From the NCBI GenBank assembly GCA_022511065.1, contig JAFLSG010000002.1:34989-98988 (forward strand): a stretch of 64,000 nt of DNA. The letters are read 5' to 3'. The notes beneath the pieces were generated by a model. The model did no database searches. It worked only from the letters and a program-made list of their open reading frames with translations, and was not told where the DNA came from. The translations under genes were made by a program, and so were the position numbers. Shown here in pieces: positions 26,291 through 34,846 of this stretch (its first letter is position 1; every line of letters begins with the position of its first letter). Source of the DNA: Prevotella sp. (lineage in GTDB: Bacteria; Bacteroidota; Bacteroidia; Bacteroidales; Bacteroidaceae).

Positions 26291-26402
26291 CATTTTTCTA
26301 AAATCCGTTCCATTGTGAGCTGATTTTTTCTTTCAGGCGCAAAAATAATTCCTTTTTATAGAATCGGCTTGTTCCATTTTAGTCCATTTTGAAAATAATT
26401 TG

Positions 26403-26410
26403 TATCTTTG
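26403..26410 (+). promoter_or_regulatory. -7 element directly before the kinase gene
   Basis: TATCTTTG ends 9 bases before the ATG at 26419. Transcription starting at the usual distance would begin almost at the start codon, predicting a leaderless or nearly leaderless message. The -33 element is weak. Confidence 0.6.
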
Positions 26411-26418
26411 CCGTCAAG

Positions 26419-27720
26419 ATGACAGCCAACTACGACAGTTCTGCCTCCGGCTATGTGACGGAGGACTTCGAGGGAATCACCCGGACATTTACCGATATGG
26501 AGATACTACACACATCGGAGGTGAACATCGTGGCGAAAGGAAAGCGCTACGGTCGTTGGTGGCTGCTGAAAGGTCTTCGGCAAGAGGTGGCGGGCGATGC
26601 CGGTTACAAGCAACGGCTACGCAAGGAACTGGAAATCCTGATGCAGCTACAGCATCCGAACATCGTGAGTGCGGTGGGCATGGAGCCTGTCGATGGCTTG
26701 GGGGAGTGCATCGTGATGGAGTTCGTGGATGGCACGACGCTGAAGGAATGGCTGCGCGGCACTACGACGCGACGGCAGAGGAGAAAGGTGGCGTGGGAAC
26801 TGACGGAGGCTGTGGGCTATGCGCACGCAAAAGGCATCGTGCATCGCGACTTGAAACCAAGCAACATACTGATAACGGTGAATGGCGAGAATGTGAAGCT
26901 GCTGGACTTTGGACTGGCAGATGCAGACAGCTATGCCATTCTGAAACAGCCTGCCGGCACACTCCGCTATATCTCGCCCGAACAAGCGCAGACGGCGGTT
27001 GCGGATGTACGTAACGATATCTATAGTCTTGGTGTCGTACTGGGTGAGATGAGGTTAGGCTATGGGCGCATCGTGAAGAAATGCCTGTTGCCATTGGAAA
27101 AGCGGTATCGCAACGTGGCGGAACTGCAAGGGGCGATGCGGGCGCAAGACAGATGGCGGGTTCGGATGGCTGTTGCTGCCGTCGCACTATGTGTGATTCT
27201 GTTGGCGGGGCTTGTCGGCATACAAACCATGCGACTGCGTGACTTTGCATCGCAAGCGACGGAAAACCGTACAGAGCAGGAGCGGCTGAATGCTACCGTC
27301 ACCTTATTGACCGACAGCCTCGACCGCATGTCTGCACTCCATCATCAACTGGCGAATGACCAGGAACAGCTGAAAGATGAACAAGAGCAGCAATTATTGA
27401 AAAGGCTGCGGGTGGAAGAGGCCGTCAGCAAGGGCAAGGCGGAAATAGACCGAGTCATCAAAGACTTGGGATTGAAGCAACACTTTGACACACTTTCAAA
27501 CTTTGTATATCTGGATGATGAATTGCTGACGGATTTGACGGATGCGTATGAGATTAGTAAGGCATTTGTTGAGCGGATTGAACCGGATTATACAGAGCGT
27601 GAGCTTTCGGAAATCAGCAACCGGCTCACCGATTATTATAGTAAGTGTGCGAAATACTATCTCAATCGTTACAACCAAATGAAAGCAGAGTATGACAGAA
27701 AAATTATGCAGAGAGATTGA
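26419..27720 (+). CDS. Membrane serine/threonine protein kinase (Hanks type)
   Basis: 433 residues from MTANYDSSASG; the frame opens ten codons earlier, but that part overlaps the promoter. The kinase domain covers about 25-240: the ATP lysine is probably Lys51 (WWLLKGLR), catalytic loop VHRDLKPSN with Asp144, DFG Asp163, and SPEQA near 186. A canonical glycine loop is not visible and the C-lobe is short. One membrane helix lies at about 249-268, then a long coiled coil (about 275-360) on the far side and a helical tail. The layout suggests a sensor kinase whose external coiled coil detects a signal. The next gene overlaps its 3' end by 29 bases, implying coupled synthesis. Confidence 0.88.
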   Translation: MTANYDSSASGYVTEDFEGITRTFTDMEILHTSEVNIVAKGKRYGRWWLLKGLRQEVAGDAGYKQRLRKELEILMQLQHPNIVSAVGMEPVDGLGECIVMEFVDGTTLKEWLRGTTTRRQRRKVAWELTEAVGYAHAKGIVHRDLKPSNILITVNGENVKLLDFGLADADSYAILKQPAGTLRYISPEQAQTAVADVRNDIYSLGVVLGEMRLGYGRIVKKCLLPLEKRYRNVAELQGAMRAQDRWRVRMAVAAVALCVILLAGLVGIQTMRLRDFASQATENRTEQERLNATVTLLTDSLDRMSALHHQLANDQEQLKDEQEQQLLKRLRVEEAVSKGKAEIDRVIKDLGLKQHFDTLSNFVYLDDELLTDLTDAYEISKAFVERIEPDYTERELSEISNRLTDYYSKCAKYYLNRYNQMKAEYDRKIMQRD

Positions 27721-28249
27721 GGAGGCCCTGTGCCGGAAGATAAAAACACCCAAGGATTTCGAGTATCTGCGTGAGCGAATCTTCGCCCGCCGTCACTTGT
27801 TGGTGAGTGCCACCACGCTGAAACGGGTGTGGGGCTATCTTGACGATGGTGTGCAGCCGCGCATGGCCACGCTTGACATTCTGGCGCAGTTTCTCGGTTA
27901 TCGGGACTATGAGGAGTATAGCCGTAGCGGGCAGACATCGGAAGAGGAATTGCCGAGCAACCCAATGATGGGCAGGAGGTTGAGCGTTGGAGAGGAACTG
28001 AGCCGTGGCGACCGCCTGCGCCTGACTTGGCTGCCTGACAGGGTGTGCGATGTGGAATATTTAGGCGATTTGAATTTCCGCGTGATTGCCTCTGAAAACA
28101 CCCGTCTGCGCAAAGATAACACATTCCAATGCAGCCTTATCGTGGAGGGAGAGCCTTTGTTTCTCGACAATCTGCGACAAGATGACCGCCCGCCCGTTGC
28201 CTATGTCTGTGGAAAGCGCACGGGAGTGGCGTTTGAAAATCTAATATAG
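27692..28249 (+). CDS. Putative DNA-binding partner of the kinase
   Basis: 185 residues, overlapping the kinase gene by 29 bases. Residues about 20-75 (LRERIFARRHLLVSATTLKRVWGYLDDG, then RMATLDILAQFLGYRDYEEY) show the 'S..TLKR.WGY.....PR..TLD.LA.FLGY..Y..F' pattern typical of many Bacteroidetes regulators, which resembles a helix-turn-helix fold. After a Ser/Glu/Pro-rich linker, residues about 100-185 form a beta-rich domain (RGDRLRLTWLPDRVCDVEYL). The overlap suggests it is a phosphorylation target of the kinase or its response regulator. That is inference; no family name is certain. Confidence 0.7.
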   Translation: MTEKLCREIEEALCRKIKTPKDFEYLRERIFARRHLLVSATTLKRVWGYLDDGVQPRMATLDILAQFLGYRDYEEYSRSGQTSEEELPSNPMMGRRLSVGEELSRGDRLRLTWLPDRVCDVEYLGDLNFRVIASENTRLRKDNTFQCSLIVEGEPLFLDNLRQDDRPPVAYVCGKRTGVAFENLI

Positions 28250-28278
28250 GTGAGTGGGTTGCCTCTCTAATGTTGCTT

Positions 28279-28331
28279 ATTCCTCTCGGTTTTATCAAAA
28301 AGTGCCTAATTATTCCTCTCGGTTTTATCAA
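28279..28331 (+). repeat. Two 20-bp perfect direct repeats before the AAA ATPase gene
   Basis: ATTCCTCTCGGTTTTATC, with AA after it, occurs at 28279-28298 and again at 28312-28331, 33 bases apart (about three helical turns). The second copy ends 17 bases before the -33 element of the next gene, a fitting position for an operator. Confidence 0.85.
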
Positions 28332-28347
28332 GTTTTACTAAAATTTC

Positions 28348-28378
28348 TTGCTATTTTCAAAACAAATCCTTAATTTTG
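28348..28378 (+). promoter_or_regulatory. Promoter of the DUF4143 ATPase gene
   Basis: CTTG ending at 28350, a 20-base spacer, and TAATTTTG at 28371-28378. The start codon chosen is at 28412. Confidence 0.65.
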
Positions 28379-28411
28379 CAGCCATATTCTTACATAAAGA
28401 ATGAATGGCTT

Positions 28412-29782
28412 ATGTATATAGAAAGAGCGATTGACACGCTGCTTTTGGAATGGAAAAACAGCAGTAGCCTGAAGCCGCTATTGCTCCGTGGCGCACGCCA
28501 GGTCGGGAAGTCACGGGCTGTGCAGCATTTGGGTGAGGCTTTCGACTATTTTATTGAAGTCAATTTTGAGAAACGGCCGGAGGTGAAAGATATGTTTGAG
28601 AAAGTTCATGATGTCCATGAACTTGCCAACAATCTGGGCATGCTGTATAATAAGCCTGTAGAGGCAGGTAAGACACTGCTTTTCCTTGATGAAATCCAGA
28701 GTTCTCCCGATGCCATCAAGAGCCTTTGGGCTTTCAAAGAAGACTATCCAGACCTGCATGTTGTCGCAGCAGGTTCATTGTTAGAGTTTACGCTGAAAGA
28801 AATACCATCGTTTGGTGTCGGTAGAATACGTTCTTTGTTTGTCTATCCATTCTCTTTCGATGAGTTTCTTATGGCAGAAGGCAAATCGTCGTGGATCAAA
28901 GCCAAGCAGACGGCAGATGGCGATAACCCACTGCCCGTGGCTCTTCACGACGACTTGGTGCAGCATTACCGCACCTTCCTGATGGTGGGCGGTATGCCCG
29001 CAAGCGTTGCCGCATGGGTGGAGAGTCATGACTATCGCCAGTGCCAGACAGAACTTGACGACATTCAGCTGACATATTATGACGATTTTGCCAAATACGC
29101 CAAGAGGATTGACCCGACGCTGCTCCGCAACACGTTGCAGAGTGTCATCCTCCAGATTGGTAGCAAGTTTATGTATAGCAGGGTAGAAGGGACATACCGC
29201 GCAGAGGAAGTGAAAAAGGCTCTCGGTCTGTTATGCGATGCCGGCATCATTAAGCGTGTGAGCCATACAGCAGCCAACGGGCTGCCCTTGGGTGCAGAGA
29301 CCAACGAGAAGTTTCGTAAGTATATCTATTTGGATAGCGGTCTGCTGCTGCGCATCCTTGACATGGACTTGGGGAGCGCACGCCAACTGACGGAACTTAT
29401 TCTGACTGGTACTGCCGAGGACTTGGTGAACAAAGGCGGGCTTACGGAAATGGTCTTAGGATGGGAGATGATAAAATACAACAACCCACGCTCGCAGCAT
29501 GACCTCTATTATTGGGAGAACACCGCAGAGGGCACTCGCTCTGAAGTGGATTATATCATTGCCCGTGACCTGAAAGTATTGCCCATAGAATGTAAGGCTG
29601 GGGTCAGTGGCAAGATGAAAAGCCTCCATCTGTTCATGCGGCAGAAGCATCTGACGAATGCGATACGATGTTCGTTGGAGAACTTTGCATTACTGGAGAA
29701 CCACGACAGGCAGCAAGCTGATTCCGTCCGCCGCATTCAGGTGATACCTCTTTACGCTGTCTCTAACTTGGCATCATTATGA
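28412..29782 (+). CDS. AAA-family ATPase with DUF4143 domain
   Basis: 456 residues from MYIERAIDTL; the longer TTG start at 28376 overlaps the promoter and is rejected. The AAA_14 ATPase domain covers about 18-150, with Walker A GARQVGKS (27-34), Walker B LLFLDEIQ (about 88-95) and sensor AGSLLEFTL. The DUF4143 domain occupies about 200-400, with the nuclease-like motif RSEVDYIIAR... IECKAGVSG (a D...E-x-K arrangement of the PD-(D/E)XK type). Proteins of this family are numerous and of unknown role, often linked with mobile DNA. It stands alone, under its own promoter. Confidence 0.92.
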   Translation: MYIERAIDTLLLEWKNSSSLKPLLLRGARQVGKSRAVQHLGEAFDYFIEVNFEKRPEVKDMFEKVHDVHELANNLGMLYNKPVEAGKTLLFLDEIQSSPDAIKSLWAFKEDYPDLHVVAAGSLLEFTLKEIPSFGVGRIRSLFVYPFSFDEFLMAEGKSSWIKAKQTADGDNPLPVALHDDLVQHYRTFLMVGGMPASVAAWVESHDYRQCQTELDDIQLTYYDDFAKYAKRIDPTLLRNTLQSVILQIGSKFMYSRVEGTYRAEEVKKALGLLCDAGIIKRVSHTAANGLPLGAETNEKFRKYIYLDSGLLLRILDMDLGSARQLTELILTGTAEDLVNKGGLTEMVLGWEMIKYNNPRSQHDLYYWENTAEGTRSEVDYIIARDLKVLPIECKAGVSGKMKSLHLFMRQKHLTNAIRCSLENFALLENHDRQQADSVRRIQVIPLYAVSNLASL

Positions 29783-29807
29783 AATCCTTGCCGTCATAAA
29801 GACTGGC

Positions 29808-30194
29808 TTAATAGTCTTTCTCCGTGAACGTGACTTCCATTAAAACCTTCTTCGGATCTTTCTCCGAGCAGTAGGTATAGGTGAAGTTGTAGCCGTTGTC
29901 CTTGTAGGTTTTCATGGCGGTGGTGTTCTTCAGTTCCTGTCGCAGCATGTCCTTTGCACCGATTTCCTCCATGATGCCCTCACGGTCGGCCTCGCCCGTC
30001 AGACGATAATAATAATGTAATGTGTGCGTCGGCAGCTCGAAAGTCAGGCTGTCGAGGATGATGTTGTCGCCCATCTTTGCGGGGCAGTTCTTGTTTGTAT
30101 AGTCCTTCACTTCACGCGCGCAGCGTTCTTCCAAAGACTCTTGACATGCGGAGAATGCACATGTAAGTGCTGCAAACACCCAGAGTTTTTTCAT
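29808..30194 (-). CDS. Small lipoprotein of unknown function
   Basis: 128 residues from ATG 30194. Lipoprotein signal [17 protein letters not shown] with the Cys at 17. The mature part ([20 protein letters not shown] and later [20 protein letters not shown]) looks like a single alpha/beta domain with one Cys pair possible. An open frame extends upstream to 30656 but runs through lepA on the other strand and is not real. It converges with the ATPase gene (25 bases) and diverges from lepA. Function unknown. Confidence 0.75.
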   Translation of the reverse strand: MKKLWVFAALTCAFSACQESLEERCAREVKDYTNKNCPAKMGDNIILDSLTFELPTHTLHYYYRLTGEADREGIMEEIGAKDMLRQELKNTTAMKTYKDNGYNFTYTYCSEKDPKKVLMEVTFTEKDY

Positions 30195-30265
30195 AATGAA
30201 TGCTATTTTATGGGGCAAAGTTACAAAAAAAAGCAAAAATATCTGGTTTTCGATGTTTTTTTTCG

Positions 30266-30273
30266 TATTTTTG
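30266..30273 (+). promoter_or_regulatory. Promoter -7 element of lepA
   Basis: TATTTTTG 26 bases before the lepA ATG at 30300. The -33 region is T-rich but not a clear TTTG. Confidence 0.55.
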
Positions 30274-30299
30274 CGCTTCCAAAAGTACACGTATATCCA

Positions 30300-32081
30300 A
30301 TGGAGCATATAAGAAACTTCTGTATCATTGCACATATTGACCACGGAAAGTCCACGTTGGCAGACCGTCTGCTTGAGTTCACCAAGACGATTCAGGTGAC
30401 GGAGGGGCAGATGCTCGACGACATGGACCTGGAGCGCGAGCGAGGCATCACCATCAAGAGTCATGCCATCCAAATGGAATATATGCACAAGGGGGAGAAG
30501 TATATCCTCAACCTGATTGATACGCCGGGACACGTGGACTTCTCGTATGAGGTGAGCCGTTCGATTGCTGCCTGCGAGGGGGCACTGTTGGTGGTGGATG
30601 CCACGCAGGGCGTACAGGCGCAGACCATCTCCAACCTCTACATGGCGATAGACCACAACCTGGAAATCATTCCCGTCATCAACAAGATAGACATGCCGTC
30701 CGCCATGCCCGACGAGGTGGAGGACGAGATTATTGACTTGATAGGCTGCGACCGCTCAGACATCATCCGTGCTTCGGGAAAGACGGGCGAGGGCGTGGAG
30801 CAGGTATTGGAGGCTGTCGTGGAGCGCGTGCCTCATCCGCAGGGCGATCCCGAGGCTCCGTTGCAGGCACTGATATTCGACTCGGTGTTCAACTCGTTCC
30901 GCGGCATCATCGCCTACTTCAAGATTACCAACGGCGTGGTGCGTACGGGCGACCATGTGAAGTTCTTCAATACGGGCATGGAGTATGATGCCGACGAAAT
31001 CGGTGTGCTGAAGATGGACATGATACCCCGCAAGGAGCTGCGGACGGGTGATGTGGGCTACATCATCAGTGGCATCAAGAACTCGAAAGAGGTGAAGGTG
31101 GGCGATACGATTACCCATGTGGCAAAGCCTTGCACGGCTGCCATCGAGGGATTCCAGGAGGTGAAGCCGATGGTCTTTGCCGGTGTCTATCCCATTGACC
31201 CTACGGACTATGAGAACCTACGCGCCTCGTTGGAGAAACTGCAGTTGAACGATGCTTCCCTCACGTTCATGCCGGAGAGTTCCGTGGCATTGGGCTTCGG
31301 TTTCCGTTGCGGTTTCCTCGGTCTGTTGCACATGGAGATTATTCAGGAGCGACTTGACCGTGAGTTTGACATGGACGTGATAACCACCGTGCCTAACGTG
31401 TCGTATATGTGCTACACGAAGCAGGGCGAGGTGAAGGAGGTGCATAATCCCTCCGGTCTGCCCGATCAGACGATGATAGACCATATCGAAGAGCCATACA
31501 TCCGGGCTTCCATCATCACCGCCGCAGACTATATCGGTCCCATCATGACGCTCTGCCTTGACAAGAGGGGCGAACTGATAGACCAGCAATATGTGTCGGG
31601 AAACCGAATCGAGCTGCACTTCATGCTGCCGTTGGGCGAGATTGTGATAGACTTCTATGACAAACTGAAGTCCATCTCAAAGGGCTACGCATCGTTTGAC
31701 TATCATATCGACGGGTTCCGTCCCTCGAAACTCGCAAAGTTGGACATCCTGCTCAACGGTGAACCTGTGGATGCGCTCTCTACGCTGACGCACCAGGACA
31801 ATGCGGTGACCTTTGGGCGGCGCATGTGTGAGAAACTGAAGGAATTGATTCCGCGCCAGCAGTTTGACATTGCGATACAGGCCGCCATCGGTGCGAAGAT
31901 CATTGCCCGCGAGACGGTGAAGCAGGTGCGCAAGGATGTGACCGCCAAGTGCTACGGCGGTGACGTGAGCCGAAAGCGCAAACTGTTGGAGAAGCAGAAG
32001 CGCGGAAAGAAGCGAATGAAGCAGATAGGCAACGTGGAGGTGCCGCAGAAGGCTTTCCTTGCCGTGCTGAAATTAGATTAA
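30300..32081 (+). CDS. lepA: Elongation factor 4 (LepA), ribosomal back-translocase GTPase
   Basis: 593 residues from [19 protein letters not shown]; the frame continues 92 codons upstream but the family always starts a few residues before the G1 motif. GTPase motifs: AHIDHGKST (G1), [11 protein letters not shown] (G2 area), [10 protein letters not shown] (G3), INKIDMP (G4). Domain II follows (about 190-280), then domains III and V (EF-G-like) and the LepA C-terminal domain with [23 protein letters not shown]. It acts on stalled ribosomes or in ribosome maturation in the cytoplasm. Length and motifs are normal. Confidence 0.97.
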   Translation: MEHIRNFCIIAHIDHGKSTLADRLLEFTKTIQVTEGQMLDDMDLERERGITIKSHAIQMEYMHKGEKYILNLIDTPGHVDFSYEVSRSIAACEGALLVVDATQGVQAQTISNLYMAIDHNLEIIPVINKIDMPSAMPDEVEDEIIDLIGCDRSDIIRASGKTGEGVEQVLEAVVERVPHPQGDPEAPLQALIFDSVFNSFRGIIAYFKITNGVVRTGDHVKFFNTGMEYDADEIGVLKMDMIPRKELRTGDVGYIISGIKNSKEVKVGDTITHVAKPCTAAIEGFQEVKPMVFAGVYPIDPTDYENLRASLEKLQLNDASLTFMPESSVALGFGFRCGFLGLLHMEIIQERLDREFDMDVITTVPNVSYMCYTKQGEVKEVHNPSGLPDQTMIDHIEEPYIRASIITAADYIGPIMTLCLDKRGELIDQQYVSGNRIELHFMLPLGEIVIDFYDKLKSISKGYASFDYHIDGFRPSKLAKLDILLNGEPVDALSTLTHQDNAVTFGRRMCEKLKELIPRQQFDIAIQAAIGAKIIARETVKQVRKDVTAKCYGGDVSRKRKLLEKQKRGKKRMKQIGNVEVPQKAFLAVLKLD

Positions 32082-32136
32082 TGACTACTTACCAAAAAAC
32101 TGAATTCCATAAACAATCAACAAGGAGGACTGAATT

Positions 32137-32739
32137 ATGCCGAACATGACCATTACTACCAGAGATGTGGCACGCGAGCTTGCCCGACGGTACAGTACGA
32201 TGACCCACAGTGAGCTTGACCTGCTTGAGAGTATTCTCGTGCCCATGAAGTTTGCCAAAAATGAGATGATTCTCAAGGAGGGCGACATGTGTACGAACAT
32301 CTATTGGGTGATGAAGGGACTTGTGCGCCAGTTCTATTACAAGAACGACAAGGAGCTTACTGAGTATATGGCCACGGAGAACAACATCGTGATGAGTATC
32401 GAGAGCCTGTTCAGGGAGCAGCCCACCAAGCAGCAGATCAAGGCACTTGAGCCGACCATCCTCATCGCCCTGCCGAAGGCTGACCTTGAGGCAGTGGCCA
32501 TGAAGAGTGTCAATATACAGCTTCTCTACCGTAAGATATTAGAGGAGTCACTCATTCTCAGTCAGCACCATGCCGACATGCTCCGCTTTGAGAGTGCGCA
32601 GGCCCGCTATCAGCGGTTGGTGAAAGATCAGCCGCAGCTCGTGCTTCGTGCGCCGTTGGTGTATATCGCAAGCTATCTGCAGATGACGCCCGAGACCCTG
32701 TCAAGGGTGCGCACGGCCTCATTGCAGGAAGGCAAGTAA
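32137..32739 (+). CDS. Crp/Fnr-family transcription regulator
   Basis: 200 residues. The cyclic-nucleotide-binding-like beta roll is at about 30-120 (FAKNEMILKEGDMCTNIYWVMKGLVRQF), then a dimer helix and a short helix-turn-helix region at about 160-195 (LVYIASYLQMTPETLSRVR), the typical Bacteroidetes Crp-like form. Residues that contact cAMP in E. coli Crp are not evident, so the ligand is unknown. An unusually clear Shine-Dalgarno sequence (AAGGAGG, 32122-32128) lies 8 bases before the ATG, rare in this phylum. It is 55 bases after lepA and converges with the ABC gene. Confidence 0.88.
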   Translation: MPNMTITTRDVARELARRYSTMTHSELDLLESILVPMKFAKNEMILKEGDMCTNIYWVMKGLVRQFYYKNDKELTEYMATENNIVMSIESLFREQPTKQQIKALEPTILIALPKADLEAVAMKSVNIQLLYRKILEESLILSQHHADMLRFESAQARYQRLVKDQPQLVLRAPLVYIASYLQMTPETLSRVRTASLQEGK

Positions 32740-32751
32740 GCGGAATCAGTC

Positions 32752-34230
32752 TCAGACGTTCCGCTTCAAGAACAGAGAATGGTCTATGACGCTTGGGAGT
32801 TCCTCCTGATAGTGCGTCACGAAAATCAGCGTCTTGTTGTTTCGCCGGCAGAAAGCCTCGACGATGTCCTTAACCAATCGGCGGTTCACGTCGTCAAGCC
32901 CATGCAGCGGCTCGTCAAGTATCAGCAGTTCTGGATCTTTCACGAAAGCGCGTGCAAGAAGCACCAAACGCTGCTCGCCGCTTGACAATTTCAGGAAAGT
33001 ACGGTCGTAGAGTCCTTGTAGTCCGAAAATGTCCATCCACCATCGGCAGATTTCATATTCCTCCTCATTCGGTTTGGCATAGAGTCCCACGGAGTCTTTC
33101 AGTCCACTCGCCACGATACGCACGGCGGGCAAGTCCTTCTGATAGGCACGGTGCATCTCGGGGGAAACATAGCCGATATGCTTCTTGATGTCCCAGATGC
33201 TCTCACCGCTTCCCCGCTTGTGGCCGAAGAGGGAGATGTCGCAGGCATAGCTCTGCGGATTATCGGCACAGACAAGGGAGAGCAGGGTGGACTTTCCGCT
33301 TCCGTTCTGTCCCGAAAGTGACCATCGCTCCCCATTGCATACTGTCCAGTCGAGTTCTTTCAGAATAGTGCGTGCACCATAGCGGATGCTTACTTTCCGC
33401 ATGCCGACCACCTCTTGCGCATGATATTCCTTGTTCCTGTAAGGCAGATTGACGATGGCATCTTCTTTCTCCGCAGACAGGACACGGGTGGGAGAGGGTT
33501 TGCGGCTTTTCCGATACTCCGCTAATGTAACCTTGGGCAGCACCGTCATATCCTTCACCTCCACGACGTGAGTGATGAAGTCGGGTATCTCGTCGCTCTT
33601 GGCGAGTACGAGGATAATCTGCAACCTGCGTTCTGCTGACAGCGTGGCAAGCAACTCCTTCAATTGGTCGCGCGTGGCTGCATCGAGTCCGATGAAGGGA
33701 TTGTCCATGATAAGCACGCGCGGATCGCTGAACAACGAGGCTGCCAACTTGAATTTACGCAACTCACCGCTCGATAAGAGGATGATGTATTTATCTAATA
33801 GGTGGTCAAGTTGGAAGAGTTCATAGATGTGTTGCTGCAAGGCACGCCGCTGCGGAGTGTCTTCACCCGCAAGGCGATAAGCCTCTTCCAACTTGCGCTC
33901 TACAGTGGGCGTCTCCTCGTCAATCTCCATCTGGTTCCACCGCTGTTGCAGGAAATAGGTGCGGTCATTATCTCCGCCGTAAGTGTCGCGGAAGGTGATG
34001 TGCCTGATATGGTCGGACACCAAACCGCCATCATCCCCGAAATCGTACTTTACCATGTCTGGAAACAACGGATGTCTGCCCGTTATCATATCCACGAGCA
34101 TCGACTTGCCCGCCCCGTTCCTGCCTACGATGGCAAGATGCTCCCCGCTCTCAAGCGTGAAATCTACGGGTTGTGCCATTGCCCATTCCGGCTTCTTGGT
34201 TACGGCGTTTCTTATCTCAATCGTCTTCAT
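32752..34230 (-). CDS. Two-domain ABC ATPase, ModF-like
   Basis: 492 residues, two fused nucleotide-binding domains and no membrane segment. N-terminal domain: Walker A GRNGAGKS (about 37-44), signature LSSGELRK, Walker B VLIMDNPF, where the usual catalytic Glu is Asn. C-terminal domain: [24 protein letters not shown], which looks fully competent. The pattern matches E. coli ModF-like or soluble duplicated ABC proteins rather than an importer, as no permease is near. It overlaps the ruvC 3' end by 14 bases, so the two are cotranscribed. Substrate and role unknown. Confidence 0.85.
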   Translation of the reverse strand: MKTIEIRNAVTKKPEWAMAQPVDFTLESGEHLAIVGRNGAGKSMLVDMITGRHPLFPDMVKYDFGDDGGLVSDHIRHITFRDTYGGDNDRTYFLQQRWNQMEIDEETPTVERKLEEAYRLAGEDTPQRRALQQHIYELFQLDHLLDKYIILLSSGELRKFKLAASLFSDPRVLIMDNPFIGLDAATRDQLKELLATLSAERRLQIILVLAKSDEIPDFITHVVEVKDMTVLPKVTLAEYRKSRKPSPTRVLSAEKEDAIVNLPYRNKEYHAQEVVGMRKVSIRYGARTILKELDWTVCNGERWSLSGQNGSGKSTLLSLVCADNPQSYACDISLFGHKRGSGESIWDIKKHIGYVSPEMHRAYQKDLPAVRIVASGLKDSVGLYAKPNEEEYEICRWWMDIFGLQGLYDRTFLKLSSGEQRLVLLARAFVKDPELLILDEPLHGLDDVNRRLVKDIVEAFCRRNNKTLIFVTHYQEELPSVIDHSLFLKRNV

Positions 34231-34795
34231 CTTTCTTCTTGCGTTTCGACACTTTATCCTGATTCTTGTTGATGAAATCCTTCCATCCCCGATACTTCAC
34301 CTGACTTTCGGGTCTGCCCATCTGCAGGTAGTGGCAGTAGGCGGCTCCGAGGGCATCCGTGGCATCCATAAACTTACCCATATCCTCCTCGGGAATCTTC
34401 AGCAATCGTTGCAGCATTCCCGCTACTTGTTCCTTCGATGCAGAGCCATTGCCCGTAATGGCCATCTTGATTTTCAGCGGGGCATACTCATGGATAGGCA
34501 CGCCGTGGTTGATGGCAGCTGCGATTGCCGTACCCTGTGCGCGCCCGAGTTTCAGCATCGATTGCACATTCTTGCCGAAGAAAGGGGCTTCAATCGCCAT
34601 CTCGTCGGGCAGAAAAGAATCGATGATGCCCGTCACCCGCTCGAAGATATGGCCGAGCTTCAAGTAGGCATCTGGGAATTTCCGCAGGTCGATGACGCCC
34701 ATCGTCATCATCTGCGCCTTGCCGTCGCACACCTTCAGCAGGCCATAGCCCATGATGTTCGTGCCGGGGTCGATGCCCAATATGATTTTCTCCAT
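34217..34795 (-). CDS. ruvC: Holliday junction resolvase RuvC
   Basis: 192 residues. An endonuclease that cuts Holliday junctions with RuvAB. The acidic active-site residues are visible: Asp9 in ILGIDPGTN, Glu in MAIEAPFF (about 70), and the pair in [17 protein letters not shown] (about 142-158). It has a lysine-rich C-terminal tail ([16 protein letters not shown]). The gene overlaps the following ABC gene by 14 bases and lies 51 bases downstream of feoAB. Confidence 0.95.
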   Translation of the reverse strand: MEKIILGIDPGTNIMGYGLLKVCDGKAQMMTMGVIDLRKFPDAYLKLGHIFERVTGIIDSFLPDEMAIEAPFFGKNVQSMLKLGRAQGTAIAAAINHGVPIHEYAPLKIKMAITGNGSASKEQVAGMLQRLLKIPEEDMGKFMDATDALGAAYCHYLQMGRPESQVKYRGWKDFINKNQDKVSKRKKKDEDD

Positions 34796-34846
34796 GCTTC
34801 TTATCGAATTATAATGCCTGCTTATCAGAATAAGATGCCATGTTAT

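Noticed and set aside
25975..26313. A 112-codon minus-strand frame before the YARHG gene
   Set aside because: It spans hairpins and a promoter-like element, has no signal peptide or known pattern, and reads like translated structured DNA.
28279..28331. Possible CRISPR array
   Set aside because: Only two copies of the repeat with a 13-base gap, and no cas genes in the window.
30024..30299. A 92-codon upstream extension of lepA
   Set aside because: It overlaps the divergent lipoprotein gene and the lepA promoter, and LepA always starts just before the G1 motif.
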